A DNA stretch of 64,000 nt from Geobacteraceae bacterium GWC2_53_11 (GTDB taxonomy: Bacteria; Desulfobacterota; Desulfuromonadia; Geobacterales; Pseudopelobacteraceae): NCBI GenBank assembly GCA_001802645.1, contig MGZJ01000010.1, forward strand, positions 43,203 to 107,202, in the 5' to 3' direction. Numbering within the stretch: position 1 is the first letter of the stretch; the number at the start of each line of letters is the position of its first letter. The notes beneath the pieces were generated by a model. That model saw only the letters and a program-made list of their open reading frames with translations, ran no database searches and was not told the origin of the DNA. Of the stretch, positions 10,152 to 20,445 are shown piece after piece. The translations under genes were made by a program, and so were the position numbers.

Positions 10152-10916
10152 TTAGCGACCCTCACCGGGAAGTACAAAACCGTATTTCGTCATGATAGCG
10201 CGGGCAGGTTTGGCGGCCATGTAATCAGCAAATTTTTTCGCCAGCACGTTGCCAGCCGCCCTCCTGGTGATAACAAACCCTTGCTCCAACGGATTATGCA
10301 GTTTGTCGGGGATAAGATAGTAGCCCCCTTTTTTCGCCAGTTCAGGGTTGACCGCCAGCGCCAGGGCGATGATCCCCACCTGGGCGCTACCGGTTTGCAC
10401 AAACTGGGCGGTATGGGAAATGTTTTCACCAAACACCAGTTTCGGCTGCACCTTGTCCCACAAACCTGCCGCCTTAAGTGCTTCTTCAGCCCGTTTGCCG
10501 TACGGGGCGTGCTTGGGGTTGGCAATGGCAATGTGGCCTATTTTCGGGTCGGCCAGACTGACCAGGGTCATTTTTGCGGCATTCATACTGTTGCTCCAGA
10601 GCACTATCCTGCCAACTGCGTACGGCTTGACATCGGAAGCAGCCAGACCTTTTTTGGCAAGTTCGCGTGGATAGGCAATGTCGGCGGAAAAGAACAGATC
10701 ATAGGGAGCACCCTGCTGGATCTGGGTATTGAACTTGCCGGATGAACCGTAGATCACCTCGACATCGTTGCCCGGCTGACTCTTTTTGAAGCCGGTCACA
10801 ATCTCATCCATGGCAAATTTAAGATCTGCGGCGGCGGCGATGGTTATTTTTTCAGCATGGGCGGTAGCGGCACCCAACAGGGAGCAGACCACCAACAGGA
10901 TGCGTAACAGTTTCAT
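10152..10916 (-). CDS. modA: Periplasmic molybdate-binding protein ModA
   Basis: 254 residues with a Sec signal peptide ([22 protein letters not shown]). The mature protein begins with [16 protein letters not shown] and has IYGSSGKF, the anion-binding motifs of ModA. The start was moved to MKLLR because GGGAGGGG lies a few bases upstream. It captures molybdate or tungstate and delivers it to ModB. Confidence 0.95.
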   Translation of the reverse strand: MKLLRILLVVCSLLGAATAHAEKITIAAAADLKFAMDEIVTGFKKSQPGNDVEVIYGSSGKFNTQIQQGAPYDLFFSADIAYPRELAKKGLAASDVKPYAVGRIVLWSNSMNAAKMTLVSLADPKIGHIAIANPKHAPYGKRAEEALKAAGLWDKVQPKLVFGENISHTAQFVQTGSAQVGIIALALAVNPELAKKGGYYLIPDKLHNPLEQGFVITRRAAGNVLAKKFADYMAAKPARAIMTKYGFVLPGEGR

Positions 10917-11012
10917 TGTTTCCCCTCCCAATTCAAATCATTTCGGCAATGATAGCTGTGACGTCATTATCAACAACGTACCCTCATCAGCGAGAACTGT
11001 TGTTCTAGTGTC

Positions 11013-11027
11013 ACATAACACGTGCCA
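11013..11027 (-). promoter_or_regulatory. Possible sigma-54 promoter of modABC
   Basis: On the minus strand the site reads TGGCACG-TGTT-ATGT: the -24 box is perfect but the -12 box has GT in place of GC. The predicted start would be near 11001, about 85 nt before modA, overlapping an inverted repeat AGAAC-TGTT-GTTCT (10993-11006). No ModE-type Mo-box was recognised between 10917 and 11087. Confidence 0.4.
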
Positions 11028-11087
11028 ATGTCCAACAGAAAAAATATGGAGTAAAAACAGTGTGTTTGCATTAGCGACAAAAGCATC

Positions 11088-11126
11088 GATGCCTGTCTTG
11101 CCACAACTAATGGCAAGACAGGCATC
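11088..11126 (-). terminator. Terminator-like hairpin after the chemoreceptor gene
   Basis: A perfect 16-bp stem (GATGCCTGTCTTGCCA and its complement) with a 7-nt loop lies 46 nt after the stop of the chemoreceptor gene on the minus strand. The downstream T-run is short (CTTTTG), so termination may be partial. Confidence 0.65.
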
Positions 11127-11172
11127 TGATGCACGGAAAATAGTCAGTGCTTTACTATGGACAACACAATTG

Positions 11173-12822
11173 CTACACGGAAAAACGCGCCACCAGCTGG
11201 CGCAACTCACCCGTCAACACCGACAGCTGGCTGGCGCTGGCTGCCACGGCACCAGCCTCTTGCGAGGTGCTGCCAATGGCGGCGGAAATCTGGCGGACAT
11301 GCTCGTCGATCTCCTCGGTGGCCGCAGTCTGCTGCTCGGCGGCAATCGAAATCTGGGTAATTTGCCGGGTCACGCCACCCACCTCGTCGCGTATGCCGGA
11401 CAGTGCTTCCCCGGAGCGAGCCGAGGCGCTGCTGCCGGTTTCCACCTCGCGTACGCCTTCCTCCATGCAGACCACCGCCTGGCGCGTCTCCTTCTGGATT
11501 GTGCCGATCATCCCGGTAATCTCGCGGGTCGCTCTGGTAGTCCGTTCCGCCAGCGCCCTCACTTCATCGGCCACAACCGCAAAGCCGCGCCCCATCTCAC
11601 CCGCCCGCGCCGCTTCAATGGCCGCGTTCAACGCCAGCAGGTTGGTCTGGTCGGCAATATCCTCAATAGTCTCGATGATGGCGCCGATCTGTTCTGAACG
11701 GGTACCGAGCGAATCGATAATCCCCGATGTTTCGCGGACGCGTTCGGCAATGACCTGCATGCTGTTGATGGATTCCTGCACCACTGTGGCGCTTGATTCG
11801 GCTATTTCGGTGGCCTGAGCGGAACTTGATGCAACGGAGTGACAGTTTTTCGAGATCTCCCGCGAGGCCGAAGCCAACTGGCTGGTGGCCGTGGCAAAGC
11901 CGGTCGTTTCGGCGGCAATCTGGCCGGAACCGGCGGCAATATGCTGCGATGACGCCTGCAAACGCTCGGATTCCGAAATCAGGCGGGCCGAGGTCGCCGT
12001 TACCTTTCCGACCATCTCCCGCAGATGCGACGTCATGGTAGCCAGACTCTCCAGAAGCGTCCGGATTGAACCGCGGCCGGAAACAGTTACATCTGCCGTC
12101 AGATCACCTGTTGCAATGCGGTTGGTAATCTCGGCGCACTCTTCAATGGTGCTCCGGATTGATGTGAGGATGAAAAATGAAATCAGGACCGCACTGGCAA
12201 TGACCAGCAGCACGACCGCGACCATTCCCCACCGGCTCAGGCTGATCAGGCTGGCGGTATCCTTCTCGATCTGTTCATTACGGCTATTGGTCAGGGTAAC
12301 GATGCGATCAATAACACCACGGTGCCGCTCATATTCCGGTGTCAACGTCTGATGCAGCAGGGCGCGGGCAGCGGCATAGTCGCCACGCTGAACAGCCGGG
12401 AAGAACTCCTTTTCGGCACTGGCAAAGAAGGCCCTTGCTTCTTTGGCGGCATCGCCGGTCATGAGTGTCTTTATTTCACCGTCGGCCAGATCTTTTGTCC
12501 AGTACTGCTGGCGCTCCTCGAATTCCTTGTGCAGCCGGGCAAAGGTTTTAGTCAGTTCAGCAACCCGTCCGGCGTTGGCTTCGTCACTTGCCTGAAAAGT
12601 CACCAGATATGACTCGATGATATATTCCGGCGGCGGAAGGATGTCGGCAATCACATCCTTCCCCTGCACTATCTGCCTATAAATAGGGCCATTCACCGAG
12701 GTTTTGCTTGTTATGTAGGCGGAGAGGGAGATAAATACGGTGAAGCCAAACAGGAAAACGGCGACAAGAAAGGTGACCTGCTGGGTGATGCTGAAACGGG
12801 AAAGTACGCGGGATTGTTTCAC
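11173..12822 (-). CDS. Methyl-accepting chemotaxis protein
   Basis: About 549 residues. A first transmembrane helix ([22 protein letters not shown]) leads to a periplasmic helical sensor of about 180 residues containing [16 protein letters not shown], then a second helix ([21 protein letters not shown]), HAMP, and a cytoplasmic signalling domain with the hairpin tip [23 protein letters not shown] start at 12822 ([11 protein letters not shown]) is chosen because GGAGG lies 5 nt upstream; the ATG at 12834 has no ribosome site. It lies behind a sigma-54 promoter. The ligand is unknown. Confidence 0.93.
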   Translation of the reverse strand: MKQSRVLSRFSITQQVTFLVAVFLFGFTVFISLSAYITSKTSVNGPIYRQIVQGKDVIADILPPPEYIIESYLVTFQASDEANAGRVAELTKTFARLHKEFEERQQYWTKDLADGEIKTLMTGDAAKEARAFFASAEKEFFPAVQRGDYAAARALLHQTLTPEYERHRGVIDRIVTLTNSRNEQIEKDTASLISLSRWGMVAVVLLVIASAVLISFFILTSIRSTIEECAEITNRIATGDLTADVTVSGRGSIRTLLESLATMTSHLREMVGKVTATSARLISESERLQASSQHIAAGSGQIAAETTGFATATSQLASASREISKNCHSVASSSAQATEIAESSATVVQESINSMQVIAERVRETSGIIDSLGTRSEQIGAIIETIEDIADQTNLLALNAAIEAARAGEMGRGFAVVADEVRALAERTTRATREITGMIGTIQKETRQAVVCMEEGVREVETGSSASARSGEALSGIRDEVGGVTRQITQISIAAEQQTAATEEIDEHVRQISAAIGSTSQEAGAVAASASQLSVLTGELRQLVARFSV

Positions 12823-12884
12823 AATGACCTCCATGTCGTGTGAGCGTCGGCAGCTTTGCCGTAATTTAATTTTCAAGATATAGA

Positions 12885-12899
12885 GCAAGGGGTATGCCA
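12885..12899 (-). promoter_or_regulatory. Sigma-54 promoter of the chemoreceptor gene
   Basis: The minus strand reads TGGCAT-ACCCC-TTGC with the exact GG-N10-GC spacing and a perfect -12 box. The predicted start near 12873 leaves a 50-nt leader to the GTG at 12822. Sigma-54 control of motility and chemotaxis genes is usual in this group. Confidence 0.72.
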
Positions 12900-13028
12900 C
12901 ATGATGATTTGACCAACTCACATGATTCGGGTACATTTGGCGGGCTTTAATGTTGGGTAAAATGAGGCGGGAGTGAGAAGAGTGGATGTCGAAAGCTTGC
13001 ATTAGAGGGGAAGAGATGTGCTTTTCAA

Positions 13029-13760
13029 CTAATCATTCAGTAAAGCTTCCGCGAGCCCATCTAAACGTAACTTATGACGTTCCCAATCGGGCATCAGCTC
13101 GGTAAGTAATCGGTAAAATTTATGACTATGATTGTGCTCCTTCAGATGGCAAACCTCATGTAGGATTACATAGTCCACACATTCTCTGGGCGCTTTTACC
13201 AGGTTGGGATTAAGTACCACCACCCCGCTTGGCGAGCAGCTCCCCCATTGGATCCGCATTGTCAGCAGCTTTACAGGTGGCATTTCACGGAGCCAGACAA
13301 TTTGTTCTGCCAACTCAGAAAGTCTTCTCGCAAATAACTCTTTTGCTCGTGCTCTATACCATACTTTGACGAATCGCTTTATCAAAGCCTGCTCTGCTGT
13401 TGGTGCAAACACCTGCAAATAGCGGCCGGTCAGCTTGGCTCTGCCGACTTCACCGGGATTTTCATTTACTTTCAGCAGGTAGCGCCGACCAAGATAGAAA
13501 TAACTCTCACCACTGACATATTCGCGAGGCAGAACGTGGAGATTTCTTTTACGTATCTCTTCAAGTCGCTTTGATATCCAACGGGCGCGTACTCGGACGG
13601 CATCGAAAATCCCGACTAGATCAGCATCTGTCGGTGCATCTACTTGCACCGTGCCATCCGGGTAAACGTGGATCGAGATCTTCTGTTTCCGACTATCAAC
13701 TCGATTAACCTGATAACAAATCTCTTCATCGCCATACTGGAGGCAATGCCGCATGATCAA
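13029..13760 (-). CDS. DUF45 / YgjP-type zinc metallopeptidase
   Basis: 243 residues. The zinc-binding HEVCH is at 201-205 in [18 protein letters not shown], preceded by the family WGSC motif at 172-175. The start overlaps the hsdR stop by 4 nt (ATGA), so the two are translationally coupled. Members of this family often sit next to type I restriction hsdR genes, but their substrate is not established. A role in processing or control of the restriction enzyme is inference. Confidence 0.88.
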   Translation of the reverse strand: MIMRHCLQYGDEEICYQVNRVDSRKQKISIHVYPDGTVQVDAPTDADLVGIFDAVRVRARWISKRLEEIRKRNLHVLPREYVSGESYFYLGRRYLLKVNENPGEVGRAKLTGRYLQVFAPTAEQALIKRFVKVWYRARAKELFARRLSELAEQIVWLREMPPVKLLTMRIQWGSCSPSGVVVLNPNLVKAPRECVDYVILHEVCHLKEHNHSHKFYRLLTELMPDWERHKLRLDGLAEALLND

Positions 13761-16700
13761 TGCCTCTCTCTGCTTAAGCCAACCCGCGTAATTTGTATCA
13801 CATGCTCTATGACCTCTTTCGCTTTATCCAAACCTATTATTGTGAAGAGTCTCGGTAACAGTCCCTTACGAATGGCCGTTTCAATATTCTGCGGATTAAG
13901 TGAGTTCTCAGCGACAGCATTCTTCACCATCTCGTCAATTGCCAATGCCTCGTCAACGTACTTTTTCTGCTGTTCTTCATCGAGATTAGAGAGCGAATCA
14001 TCACCCAACACAAGTTTGAAAGTCCCGAAGTATGCTTTGGCATGGCGGTTATCGCCAAAACATCGGGGTTCACCCTCAATCTCGCGATTATTCACCTTGT
14101 TTTCAAAATCCTTAAACAGGGCATATTGCTTGAAAGGGTGTTTAAACATCGCCTCTGCCTCGGCAATGGCCATTTTCAAGAGCTTAGAAAAGACTTGCTG
14201 TGCATAGGGATCATCGGCAAGATCCTGCTCGATGGTCTTTTTCAGACGGGTTCGGATAATGTCCGTCTCATTGCGGGTTTTCTCTTCTGACCAATTACCT
14301 GGATCCTGCTCCCTGCCAAGCTCGTTTACCAGATAAACACCATCGGGCTCCCTAACCTCCAGGCCGATAACCTGCTTGTCCACAAGACGGCTGATTTGGT
14401 CCTCGTAGACGCTGTAGTCAATTGTTTCCAAAGCATCCTGCCGGGCTATTTTGCGCAAGGTACTGAAGAAACGCAGATCTTCCTTGTAGGTCTTGATAAG
14501 TTCTTCGGAAAAACTTTTATCCTCGAAGAAAGAACGAGAAGAGAGCGATACCTGCAAACAGACGCCAAAGTCAGTCAGTGCTTCATAGAAATCCTCTCGT
14601 AACTTTTGACGGGAATCGAAACTGTTACCTTCAGCATCATCAACAAACTTCGGCATAAGCACCTGACGGTACTGTTCCAGATCCCGACGATTCTGTACAT
14701 CCTTGAAAAACGCCCAGAGCCCGTCATGGAGCATGGGCAGGCGCTTGTACTCCGTACTCATCTGGCTATAAAGCCCCTCAATGTCCTGGATGTCATAACC
14801 TTGCTGGGTGCGGGTTTCCAGGTCCTGATAGTCGCGGATCGCCGTATCCAGCTGTTTCAGAATGCCGCGATAATCGATCAGCAAACCGTAGCGTTTCTCC
14901 TCGTGCAGCCGGTTAACACGGGCGATTGCTTGAATGAGGTTGTGTCCTTCCAGCGGCTTGTCGATGTAAAGAACAGCGTTCCGCGGCTCGTCGAAGCCGG
15001 TCAGGAGCTTGTCAACAACAATCAGTAGGTCCGGGTCCCCGTCAGAGGCAAAATCCTCCAGAACCTGTCGTTCATAATTTTCACCATTGTTGCCGACGTT
15101 GGCCTTCCACCATTTCTGTACCTCGGGCATTTTCGATTCATCGACTTCGGTATTTCCCTCCCGCGTGTCGGGGGCGGAGATCACAACAGCACTCGTTACC
15201 AGTCCCGTGGCATCCAGATGCTTCTTGTAGCGGATGGCGTCCAGTTTTTTGTCTGTCGCTACCTGCCCCTTGAGACCCATACCAAGCTTTTTGAAATTCT
15301 CACTGAAATGGACACCGATATCCCATGCAATCAGCTCGATCCGATTCTCTGAGCCGTAAATGGCTCCCTTCCGGGCAAATTTCTTTTTCAGGTCGGCTTT
15401 CTGGGCATCGCTCAAACCGGCCGTAATCTTTTCGAACCAGTTATTGACAGCCTGCTCGTTGATATCAAGTGCCGGCTGGCGCTCCTCATAGAGCAACGGC
15501 GTAACGGTCTTGTCTTCCACCGCCTTCTGCATTGAATAGGCATGAACAATCGGCCCGAATTTATTGGTGGTTTTTTCGCCTTTGAGAATCGGCGTTCCGG
15601 TAAATGCCACAAAGGCAGCATTGGGCAGCGCCAGACGCATGCGCTCATGGTTTTCCTTTTGACTGCGATGTCCTTCGTCCACTAATACGATGAGATCACT
15701 GGAAGGGTTGAAACATTCCGGAAGCTTTGAGGCGGTATTGAACTTATGGATCAGTGTAAACATGATCCGCTCGCTACCATGGCCGATCCGCCGGGCCAAG
15801 TCCCGACCAGAGGTGACCTTGGACTTCTCTCCTTCCTTCTTGGTGCCCACCATGGAACCAAAGGCGCCGCCGCTCATGAAGGTTTTTGACAGCTGTTTTT
15901 CCAGGTCGATGCGGTCCGTTACGACGATGAACCGGCAATTACCGAGGCTTTCATGGAGTAGAAGGGCCTTGGTCAGCATGACCATGGTAAGAGACTTGCC
16001 CGAGCCGGTTGTATGCCAGAGCACGCCGCCCTCCCGACCACCATCAGGGCGACGCAGGTTTATCCGATTGATGAGAGCACGAATGCCGAAGAACTGCGGG
16101 TAGCGGGCCGCAATCTTGCCGTTCTTCCTGTCAAAGAGTAGAAACAGGCGGATGAATTCCAACAGTCGCTGCTTGTCGGCGAAACTTGCCAGAAGTCGGT
16201 CCTGGTCGGTGGGTAGCGATTTATTGGCCCAGAGGCTCTCGAAATAGTCGCGAACCTTTTCCGGCTTGTCTGCAAAAAGTGCTTTCTTTATTTCCTGAGT
16301 GAGTGGCGTATTTTTCAATTCCTCATACTGCGCCTCGGTAAACTCCTCGTCGTGCCAACGGGACCAGAATTTGGCGGGTGTGTGGGTGGTGCCATAACGG
16401 CCTTCAGTATGGCTAACCGCCAACAACAGTTGGACATAGGCAAACAGTTCAGGAATTTCGTCCAGTCGCTGGTTGCGCAGATGCTGGCTCACTCCTTCGT
16501 CAACCATCGACTTATCAGGATTGCCGGAATCTGGGCGTTTTGCCTCGATGATAAGCAAAGGGATGCCGTTTACAAAGCAGACAACATCTGGACGACGGGT
16601 ATGGGTGCCTTGGGCGGAGAGGACTTCCATCTCTTCGGAAACATGAAAACTGTTGGCAGCATAGTTCTGCCAGTCAATTACCTGGATGGTAGGTTGATGC

Positions 16701-17044
16701 TTCTTCCCATCCGCCATGAATTCGGTGACGGTAATACCAAGCGTCAGTTTTTCGTAGATCCGCTCATTGACGGCCAGCAGACCTTCATGAAGCGATGGGG
16801 AAGATAGTTCGCGAATTATTTGTTCAATGGCGTTATTGGAGAGTGGATATGTCTCACCTTTGTACTCGAAGCGACGGTCCCGTAGCGCAGTAATAAGGAT
16901 CGGCTTGAGTAGTACTTCACTGTTATTGGTTCGCAAGGAAAGGCATGCCGAGGAGGAAAGATATTCCCAGCCCATTGCTGATAGCAGGTGAAGCGCGGGG
17001 ATGTGAGCGCTGAACTGTTCCTTGGTCTGGGGGACGAGGCTCAT
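13757..17044 (-). CDS. hsdR: Type I restriction enzyme R subunit HsdR
   Basis: 1095 residues, the usual size. An N-terminal PD-(D/E)xK-type nuclease is seen in RRPDVVCFVNGIPLLIIEAKRP (D...E-A-K). Superfamily 2 translocase motifs follow: WHTTGSGKSLTM (motif I), VLVDEGHRSQ (II, DEGH), AFTGTPI (III), LLTGFDEPRN (V) and QAIARVNR (VI). The protein cuts DNA after ATP-driven translocation when HsdM/HsdS find unmethylated sites. It overlaps hsdS by 4 nt upstream and the DUF45 gene downstream. All motifs look intact. Confidence 0.97.
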   Translation of the reverse strand: MSLVPQTKEQFSAHIPALHLLSAMGWEYLSSSACLSLRTNNSEVLLKPILITALRDRRFEYKGETYPLSNNAIEQIIRELSSPSLHEGLLAVNERIYEKLTLGITVTEFMADGKKHQPTIQVIDWQNYAANSFHVSEEMEVLSAQGTHTRRPDVVCFVNGIPLLIIEAKRPDSGNPDKSMVDEGVSQHLRNQRLDEIPELFAYVQLLLAVSHTEGRYGTTHTPAKFWSRWHDEEFTEAQYEELKNTPLTQEIKKALFADKPEKVRDYFESLWANKSLPTDQDRLLASFADKQRLLEFIRLFLLFDRKNGKIAARYPQFFGIRALINRINLRRPDGGREGGVLWHTTGSGKSLTMVMLTKALLLHESLGNCRFIVVTDRIDLEKQLSKTFMSGGAFGSMVGTKKEGEKSKVTSGRDLARRIGHGSERIMFTLIHKFNTASKLPECFNPSSDLIVLVDEGHRSQKENHERMRLALPNAAFVAFTGTPILKGEKTTNKFGPIVHAYSMQKAVEDKTVTPLLYEERQPALDINEQAVNNWFEKITAGLSDAQKADLKKKFARKGAIYGSENRIELIAWDIGVHFSENFKKLGMGLKGQVATDKKLDAIRYKKHLDATGLVTSAVVISAPDTREGNTEVDESKMPEVQKWWKANVGNNGENYERQVLEDFASDGDPDLLIVVDKLLTGFDEPRNAVLYIDKPLEGHNLIQAIARVNRLHEEKRYGLLIDYRGILKQLDTAIRDYQDLETRTQQGYDIQDIEGLYSQMSTEYKRLPMLHDGLWAFFKDVQNRRDLEQYRQVLMPKFVDDAEGNSFDSRQKLREDFYEALTDFGVCLQVSLSSRSFFEDKSFSEELIKTYKEDLRFFSTLRKIARQDALETIDYSVYEDQISRLVDKQVIGLEVREPDGVYLVNELGREQDPGNWSEEKTRNETDIIRTRLKKTIEQDLADDPYAQQVFSKLLKMAIAEAEAMFKHPFKQYALFKDFENKVNNREIEGEPRCFGDNRHAKAYFGTFKLVLGDDSLSNLDEEQQKKYVDEALAIDEMVKNAVAENSLNPQNIETAIRKGLLPRLFTIIGLDKAKEVIEHVIQITRVGLSRERH

Positions 17045-18318
17045 AGTTGCACCTTAGCTAATTCAGAATCTGTGAGCTTTTCAATTTTATTAATACGATG
17101 TTTGCCGGTGAAGAGTTGCTGCATTAAGGCTTGTTTGACTAGTTGAAGACGATTCATCTGCTCGTTAAGGTTGTTAATTGTAGCATCTGCATTGATCAGG
17201 CAATTAGCAATTGCTTCTTGTTCTGCAGGTTCTGGTACGGATATCTCAGCATTCTTAATAATCCCAGCGTTTAAATTTGGTTGTCCTCCTTGGACTAAGC
17301 CAACCGTCTTCTCAAGCTCGAGTTCTAATGCATAAAATAAATACAGGTGGTTTATATTTTTATTAGGTATGACTGCCAGTATTGCCTGATTTATCGCAGC
17401 TTCAATAGTTGTTATTGCGATCTTCCCAGCAGTAGCACCATACATTGCAATTAATACTGATTGAGCTGGAACTTTTTTTGCGGATGAATTCGCTAGTCCA
17501 GATTCTGAAATTGATTCTTTTGTGCTATTGATGATCCTATTATTTATTTCTCCTGATTTAACCCAAGGAATTCCTCCGCCAAAATAATGCCTACAATTCC
17601 TTGAGGGAGTACCTCCTGAGAAAGTAATACTTAGTTGGGATAACTTGTATTTTTTCCATTTGGTTTTGAAACCTGAAAACCTCTTTTTGCCAGTCACTAG
17701 CTGCTGCATTAGCGACTTTTTTTGTTCTTTGCTGTTTTCGATTAATTTATTCAATTTTTCTATGGCTTGATCCTGAGCAGCAAGTATTTCAACAATTTTT
17801 GTCTGTTCCGCAATGGGGGGGATGTTGAAGTCCCAATTTAGCCAACGATTGACGTTAAATATCATCTTCTCAACATGAACTCCGATGCTTGAATGGAAAC
17901 AGGTTTGTTGAAAATACATCGACTCAGAAAGATACTGGAGAAATGACAGATCAATCCCGCCTTTTGTCCCAATCACCGCATATTCATTTGAAACTACGGA
18001 GCCGGCGAGATCAACAGGGACAATGCCGCACGCACCATGAACAATTTGACGTTTGGAAATCAGGAAATCACCGGTTTCGATCAAAAACTGACTCGGTGTC
18101 TTTATTTCCCGACCGAAGAGACAACTCCTTTCTTCAACCCCTCCTCGTGATCTCTTAACAGTCACAAGTCTATATGATTTTTCTGGTTCGAGATTTACCG
18201 GCCGTTTGATCTCAAAAAGATGCTTATTCAGTTTTTCCCTTTTCCACCCAACAGGCGTATCAGGCAGTTTTGGGATTCCAGCCCGAATGGATGTGGGCAT
18301 CCCATTGATTTTCGCCAT
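17041..18318 (-). CDS. hsdS: Type I restriction specificity subunit HsdS (two target-recognition domains)
   Basis: 425 residues with the usual repeat architecture: recognition domain 1 (about 20-165), conserved coiled coil 1 (PPIAEQTKIVEILAAQDQAIEKLNKLI...SLMQQLVTGK), recognition domain 2 (about 215-370) and conserved coiled coil 2 (PAEQEAIANCLINADATINNLNEQM...ALMQQLFTGK). It sets the DNA sequence read by the HsdM2S complex. The DNA, especially 17,100-17,900, is visibly more AT-rich than the neighbours, which is common for exchanged recognition domains. The start codon shares one base with the hsdM stop and there is no clear ribosome site, so translation is probably coupled. Confidence 0.95.
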   Translation of the reverse strand: MAKINGMPTSIRAGIPKLPDTPVGWKREKLNKHLFEIKRPVNLEPEKSYRLVTVKRSRGGVEERSCLFGREIKTPSQFLIETGDFLISKRQIVHGACGIVPVDLAGSVVSNEYAVIGTKGGIDLSFLQYLSESMYFQQTCFHSSIGVHVEKMIFNVNRWLNWDFNIPPIAEQTKIVEILAAQDQAIEKLNKLIENSKEQKKSLMQQLVTGKKRFSGFKTKWKKYKLSQLSITFSGGTPSRNCRHYFGGGIPWVKSGEINNRIINSTKESISESGLANSSAKKVPAQSVLIAMYGATAGKIAITTIEAAINQAILAVIPNKNINHLYLFYALELELEKTVGLVQGGQPNLNAGIIKNAEISVPEPAEQEAIANCLINADATINNLNEQMNRLQLVKQALMQQLFTGKHRINKIEKLTDSELAKVQL

Positions 18319-19829
18319 TATTTTATGCCCAGTTCACTCAAATATTTTCCCATCTGAATCTCTAATTTCGCAAGGTCAGACTTCAGCTTCTGACGCTCTT
18401 TACGTATGGCAATAAGGTCAATTTCCTCTTCCTCCTCGAATGTATCCACGTACCGGGGAATATTGAGGTTGTAGTCATTCTCCTTGATCTCATTAAGGGT
18501 GGTGAGATGAGCATACTTTTCGACGCTTTTTCTCGCCTCGTAAGTGGCTACGACACGCGCAATATCTTCCTCACGTAAAAAGTTCTGATTTTTTCCATCC
18601 TGAAAAGACCGACTAGCATCAATAAACAGCACCTTCTTATCGGCCTTTTTCTTTCGAAACACCAATATTGCAGCCGGAATACCGGTACCGTAAAAGAGCT
18701 TTTCAGGTAGGCCAATCACAGCATCAAGCAGGTTTTCTTCGATCAGTTTTTGCCGGATAGTCCTCTCGCTGGAGCCACGAAACAGAACGCCGTGCGGTAC
18801 AACTACGCCCATTCGTCCGGTGCCGGGTTTGAGCGTCTCAACCATGTGCAAGATGAAGGCATAGTCGCCCTTTGTTTTTGGCGGAATACCGCGACGGAAG
18901 CGTCCAAATTTGTCCACCCCGACGTTGTCATGACCCCACTTTTCCAAGGAGAACGGAGGATTGGCAACAACCACATCATAGTGCTTCAACCGCCCCTCGG
19001 CTTCTAATAGCTTAGGATTGCGGATGGTATCTCCCCACTCGATGCGGTGATTGTCCTCGCCATGCAAAAACATATTCATCTTGGCAAGTGCCCAAGTACT
19101 GCCGATCGCCTCTTGACCATAAAGAGCGTATTTTTTTGAGTCAAAGTGCCTACGAATCTGTTGACCGCATTTGAGCAGCAAAGAACCCGACCCGCACGTC
19201 GGATCACAGATTTCATCACCTTCCTGCGGCGCTACCAGTTCTGCTATTAATTCGGAAACTTCCGGCGGCGTATAGAATTCGCCCGCCTTTTTACCGGAGG
19301 TGGAAGCAAAGTTTTTGATAAGGAATTCATAGGCGTTGCCGATGATGTCAAGCTGGCCGACGCGGCTTGGACGGAGGTTAAGCTCGGGTTTTGCAAAATC
19401 CACAAGGACTTGGCGAAGGATGTCGTTTTTCTGTGCCTCATCACCCAGCTTGTTGGAGTTGAAGATTATGTCCTGGAATACATCACGCAATTTCTGGATG
19501 TTCGCTGCTTCAATTGCGTGCAACGCCTTGTCGATACGCTCACCATTGCCCGGCTGTTGGCGTTTCTCATAAAGTGAGTAAAAGTTTGCTTTGGGCGGCA
19601 AAACGAAGCGCTCGTTTTTGAGCATCTCCACGATCAACTCCGGATGATCACCATACTCCTTTTTGTACTGATCATAGTGATCCTGCCAGACATCGCTGAT
19701 GTATTTCAGAAACAGCATTGTCAGGACATAATCTTTGTAAATACTTGGATCGACCGTACCTCGGAAAGTATCGCACGCGGACCATACCGCTTTGTTTATA
19801 TCGTCCTGGCTGATGGGGGTTGTAACCAT
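18318..19829 (-). CDS. hsdM: Type I DNA methyltransferase HsdM
   Basis: 503 residues starting MVTTPISQDDINKAVW, with an AGGTG ribosome site 8 nt upstream. The N-terminal HsdM helical domain is followed by an N6-adenine methyltransferase with SAM motif DPTCGSGSLLLKC and catalytic NPPF (VVANPPFSLEKWG). It methylates adenine in the site chosen by HsdS, protecting host DNA. It lies between the half-size S gene (7 nt upstream) and hsdS. Confidence 0.97.
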   Translation of the reverse strand: MVTTPISQDDINKAVWSACDTFRGTVDPSIYKDYVLTMLFLKYISDVWQDHYDQYKKEYGDHPELIVEMLKNERFVLPPKANFYSLYEKRQQPGNGERIDKALHAIEAANIQKLRDVFQDIIFNSNKLGDEAQKNDILRQVLVDFAKPELNLRPSRVGQLDIIGNAYEFLIKNFASTSGKKAGEFYTPPEVSELIAELVAPQEGDEICDPTCGSGSLLLKCGQQIRRHFDSKKYALYGQEAIGSTWALAKMNMFLHGEDNHRIEWGDTIRNPKLLEAEGRLKHYDVVVANPPFSLEKWGHDNVGVDKFGRFRRGIPPKTKGDYAFILHMVETLKPGTGRMGVVVPHGVLFRGSSERTIRQKLIEENLLDAVIGLPEKLFYGTGIPAAILVFRKKKADKKVLFIDASRSFQDGKNQNFLREEDIARVVATYEARKSVEKYAHLTTLNEIKENDYNLNIPRYVDTFEEEEEIDLIAIRKERQKLKSDLAKLEIQMGKYLSELGIK

Positions 19830-19836
19830 TAAGAGT

Positions 19837-20445
19837 TCACCTTTCTGCAACAGTTGGTTCAAGTAACTTTTTTGCTATTACCCGGAGTTCTTGCTCTCGA
19901 TTGATGATGAGCGCCTCAAAGATCTCTCGTTCGCGTGAGGCCGTCTTGGCAAGTTCGACGATAATTCGCTGCTGATTGATGGGGGGGATAACAATGCTCA
20001 GATCTTCCAACATACTGCGTCGGACGCTGACCTGTGCAGATCCTTCCGCGGATTTAACAAGATATGTTTGCGCAGGGTGTTGGTTAATTTGCCATGCAAC
20101 AAATTCCGGAAGGACTCTCTCTGACTTGATTCTGAGCAAATAGAAATATTGCGAGCAGACACAAGGGACTGGGACTTCATCGACATACGCTGCTACAATT
20201 TTTGTGCCTCTAGCAACAAACAAGATGTCGCCACTTTTTATCCAGTCAGGTTCTTTCCTGCCCTCCAAGCGTGTTTTCGTCAGGCCTTCCCATTTCACAC
20301 TTCCAGCCCAATCAACATCCTTTATCTGAATGACAGATACCGATCCATTTACGACTTCTGGGACGCTCCCACGAAAAGGGTGCCCGGCACGTATTTCGGA
20401 TATCCCGCTTAAGGTTGCACTTATAGAAAACGCATCATTTGCCAT
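19837..20445 (-). CDS. Half-size HsdS-like specificity protein (one target-recognition domain)
   Basis: 202 residues with only one recognition domain (about 10-150; GHPFRG, VSVIQIKDVD, WIKSGDILFVARGT) and one conserved coiled coil (IPPINQQRIIVELAKTASREREIFEALI). Full HsdS proteins have two of each. It is the first gene of the hsd operon, 7 nt before hsdM, and is not a broken remnant: it has its own start, promoter and clean stop. Half-S proteins can work as homodimers recognising palindromic sites, or pair with another S subunit; which applies here is inference. The start ATG lies inside an operator-like palindrome. Confidence 0.85.
   Translation of the reverse strand: MANDAFSISATLSGISEIRAGHPFRGSVPEVVNGSVSVIQIKDVDWAGSVKWEGLTKTRLEGRKEPDWIKSGDILFVARGTKIVAAYVDEVPVPCVCSQYFYLLRIKSERVLPEFVAWQINQHPAQTYLVKSAEGSAQVSVRRSMLEDLSIVIPPINQQRIIVELAKTASREREIFEALIINREQELRVIAKKLLEPTVAER

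Noticed and set aside
10938-11210. 90-codon open frame on the minus strand between modA and the chemoreceptor
   Set aside because: It overlaps the 3' end of the chemoreceptor gene in another frame, spans a terminator hairpin and has no recognisable domain or ribosome site.
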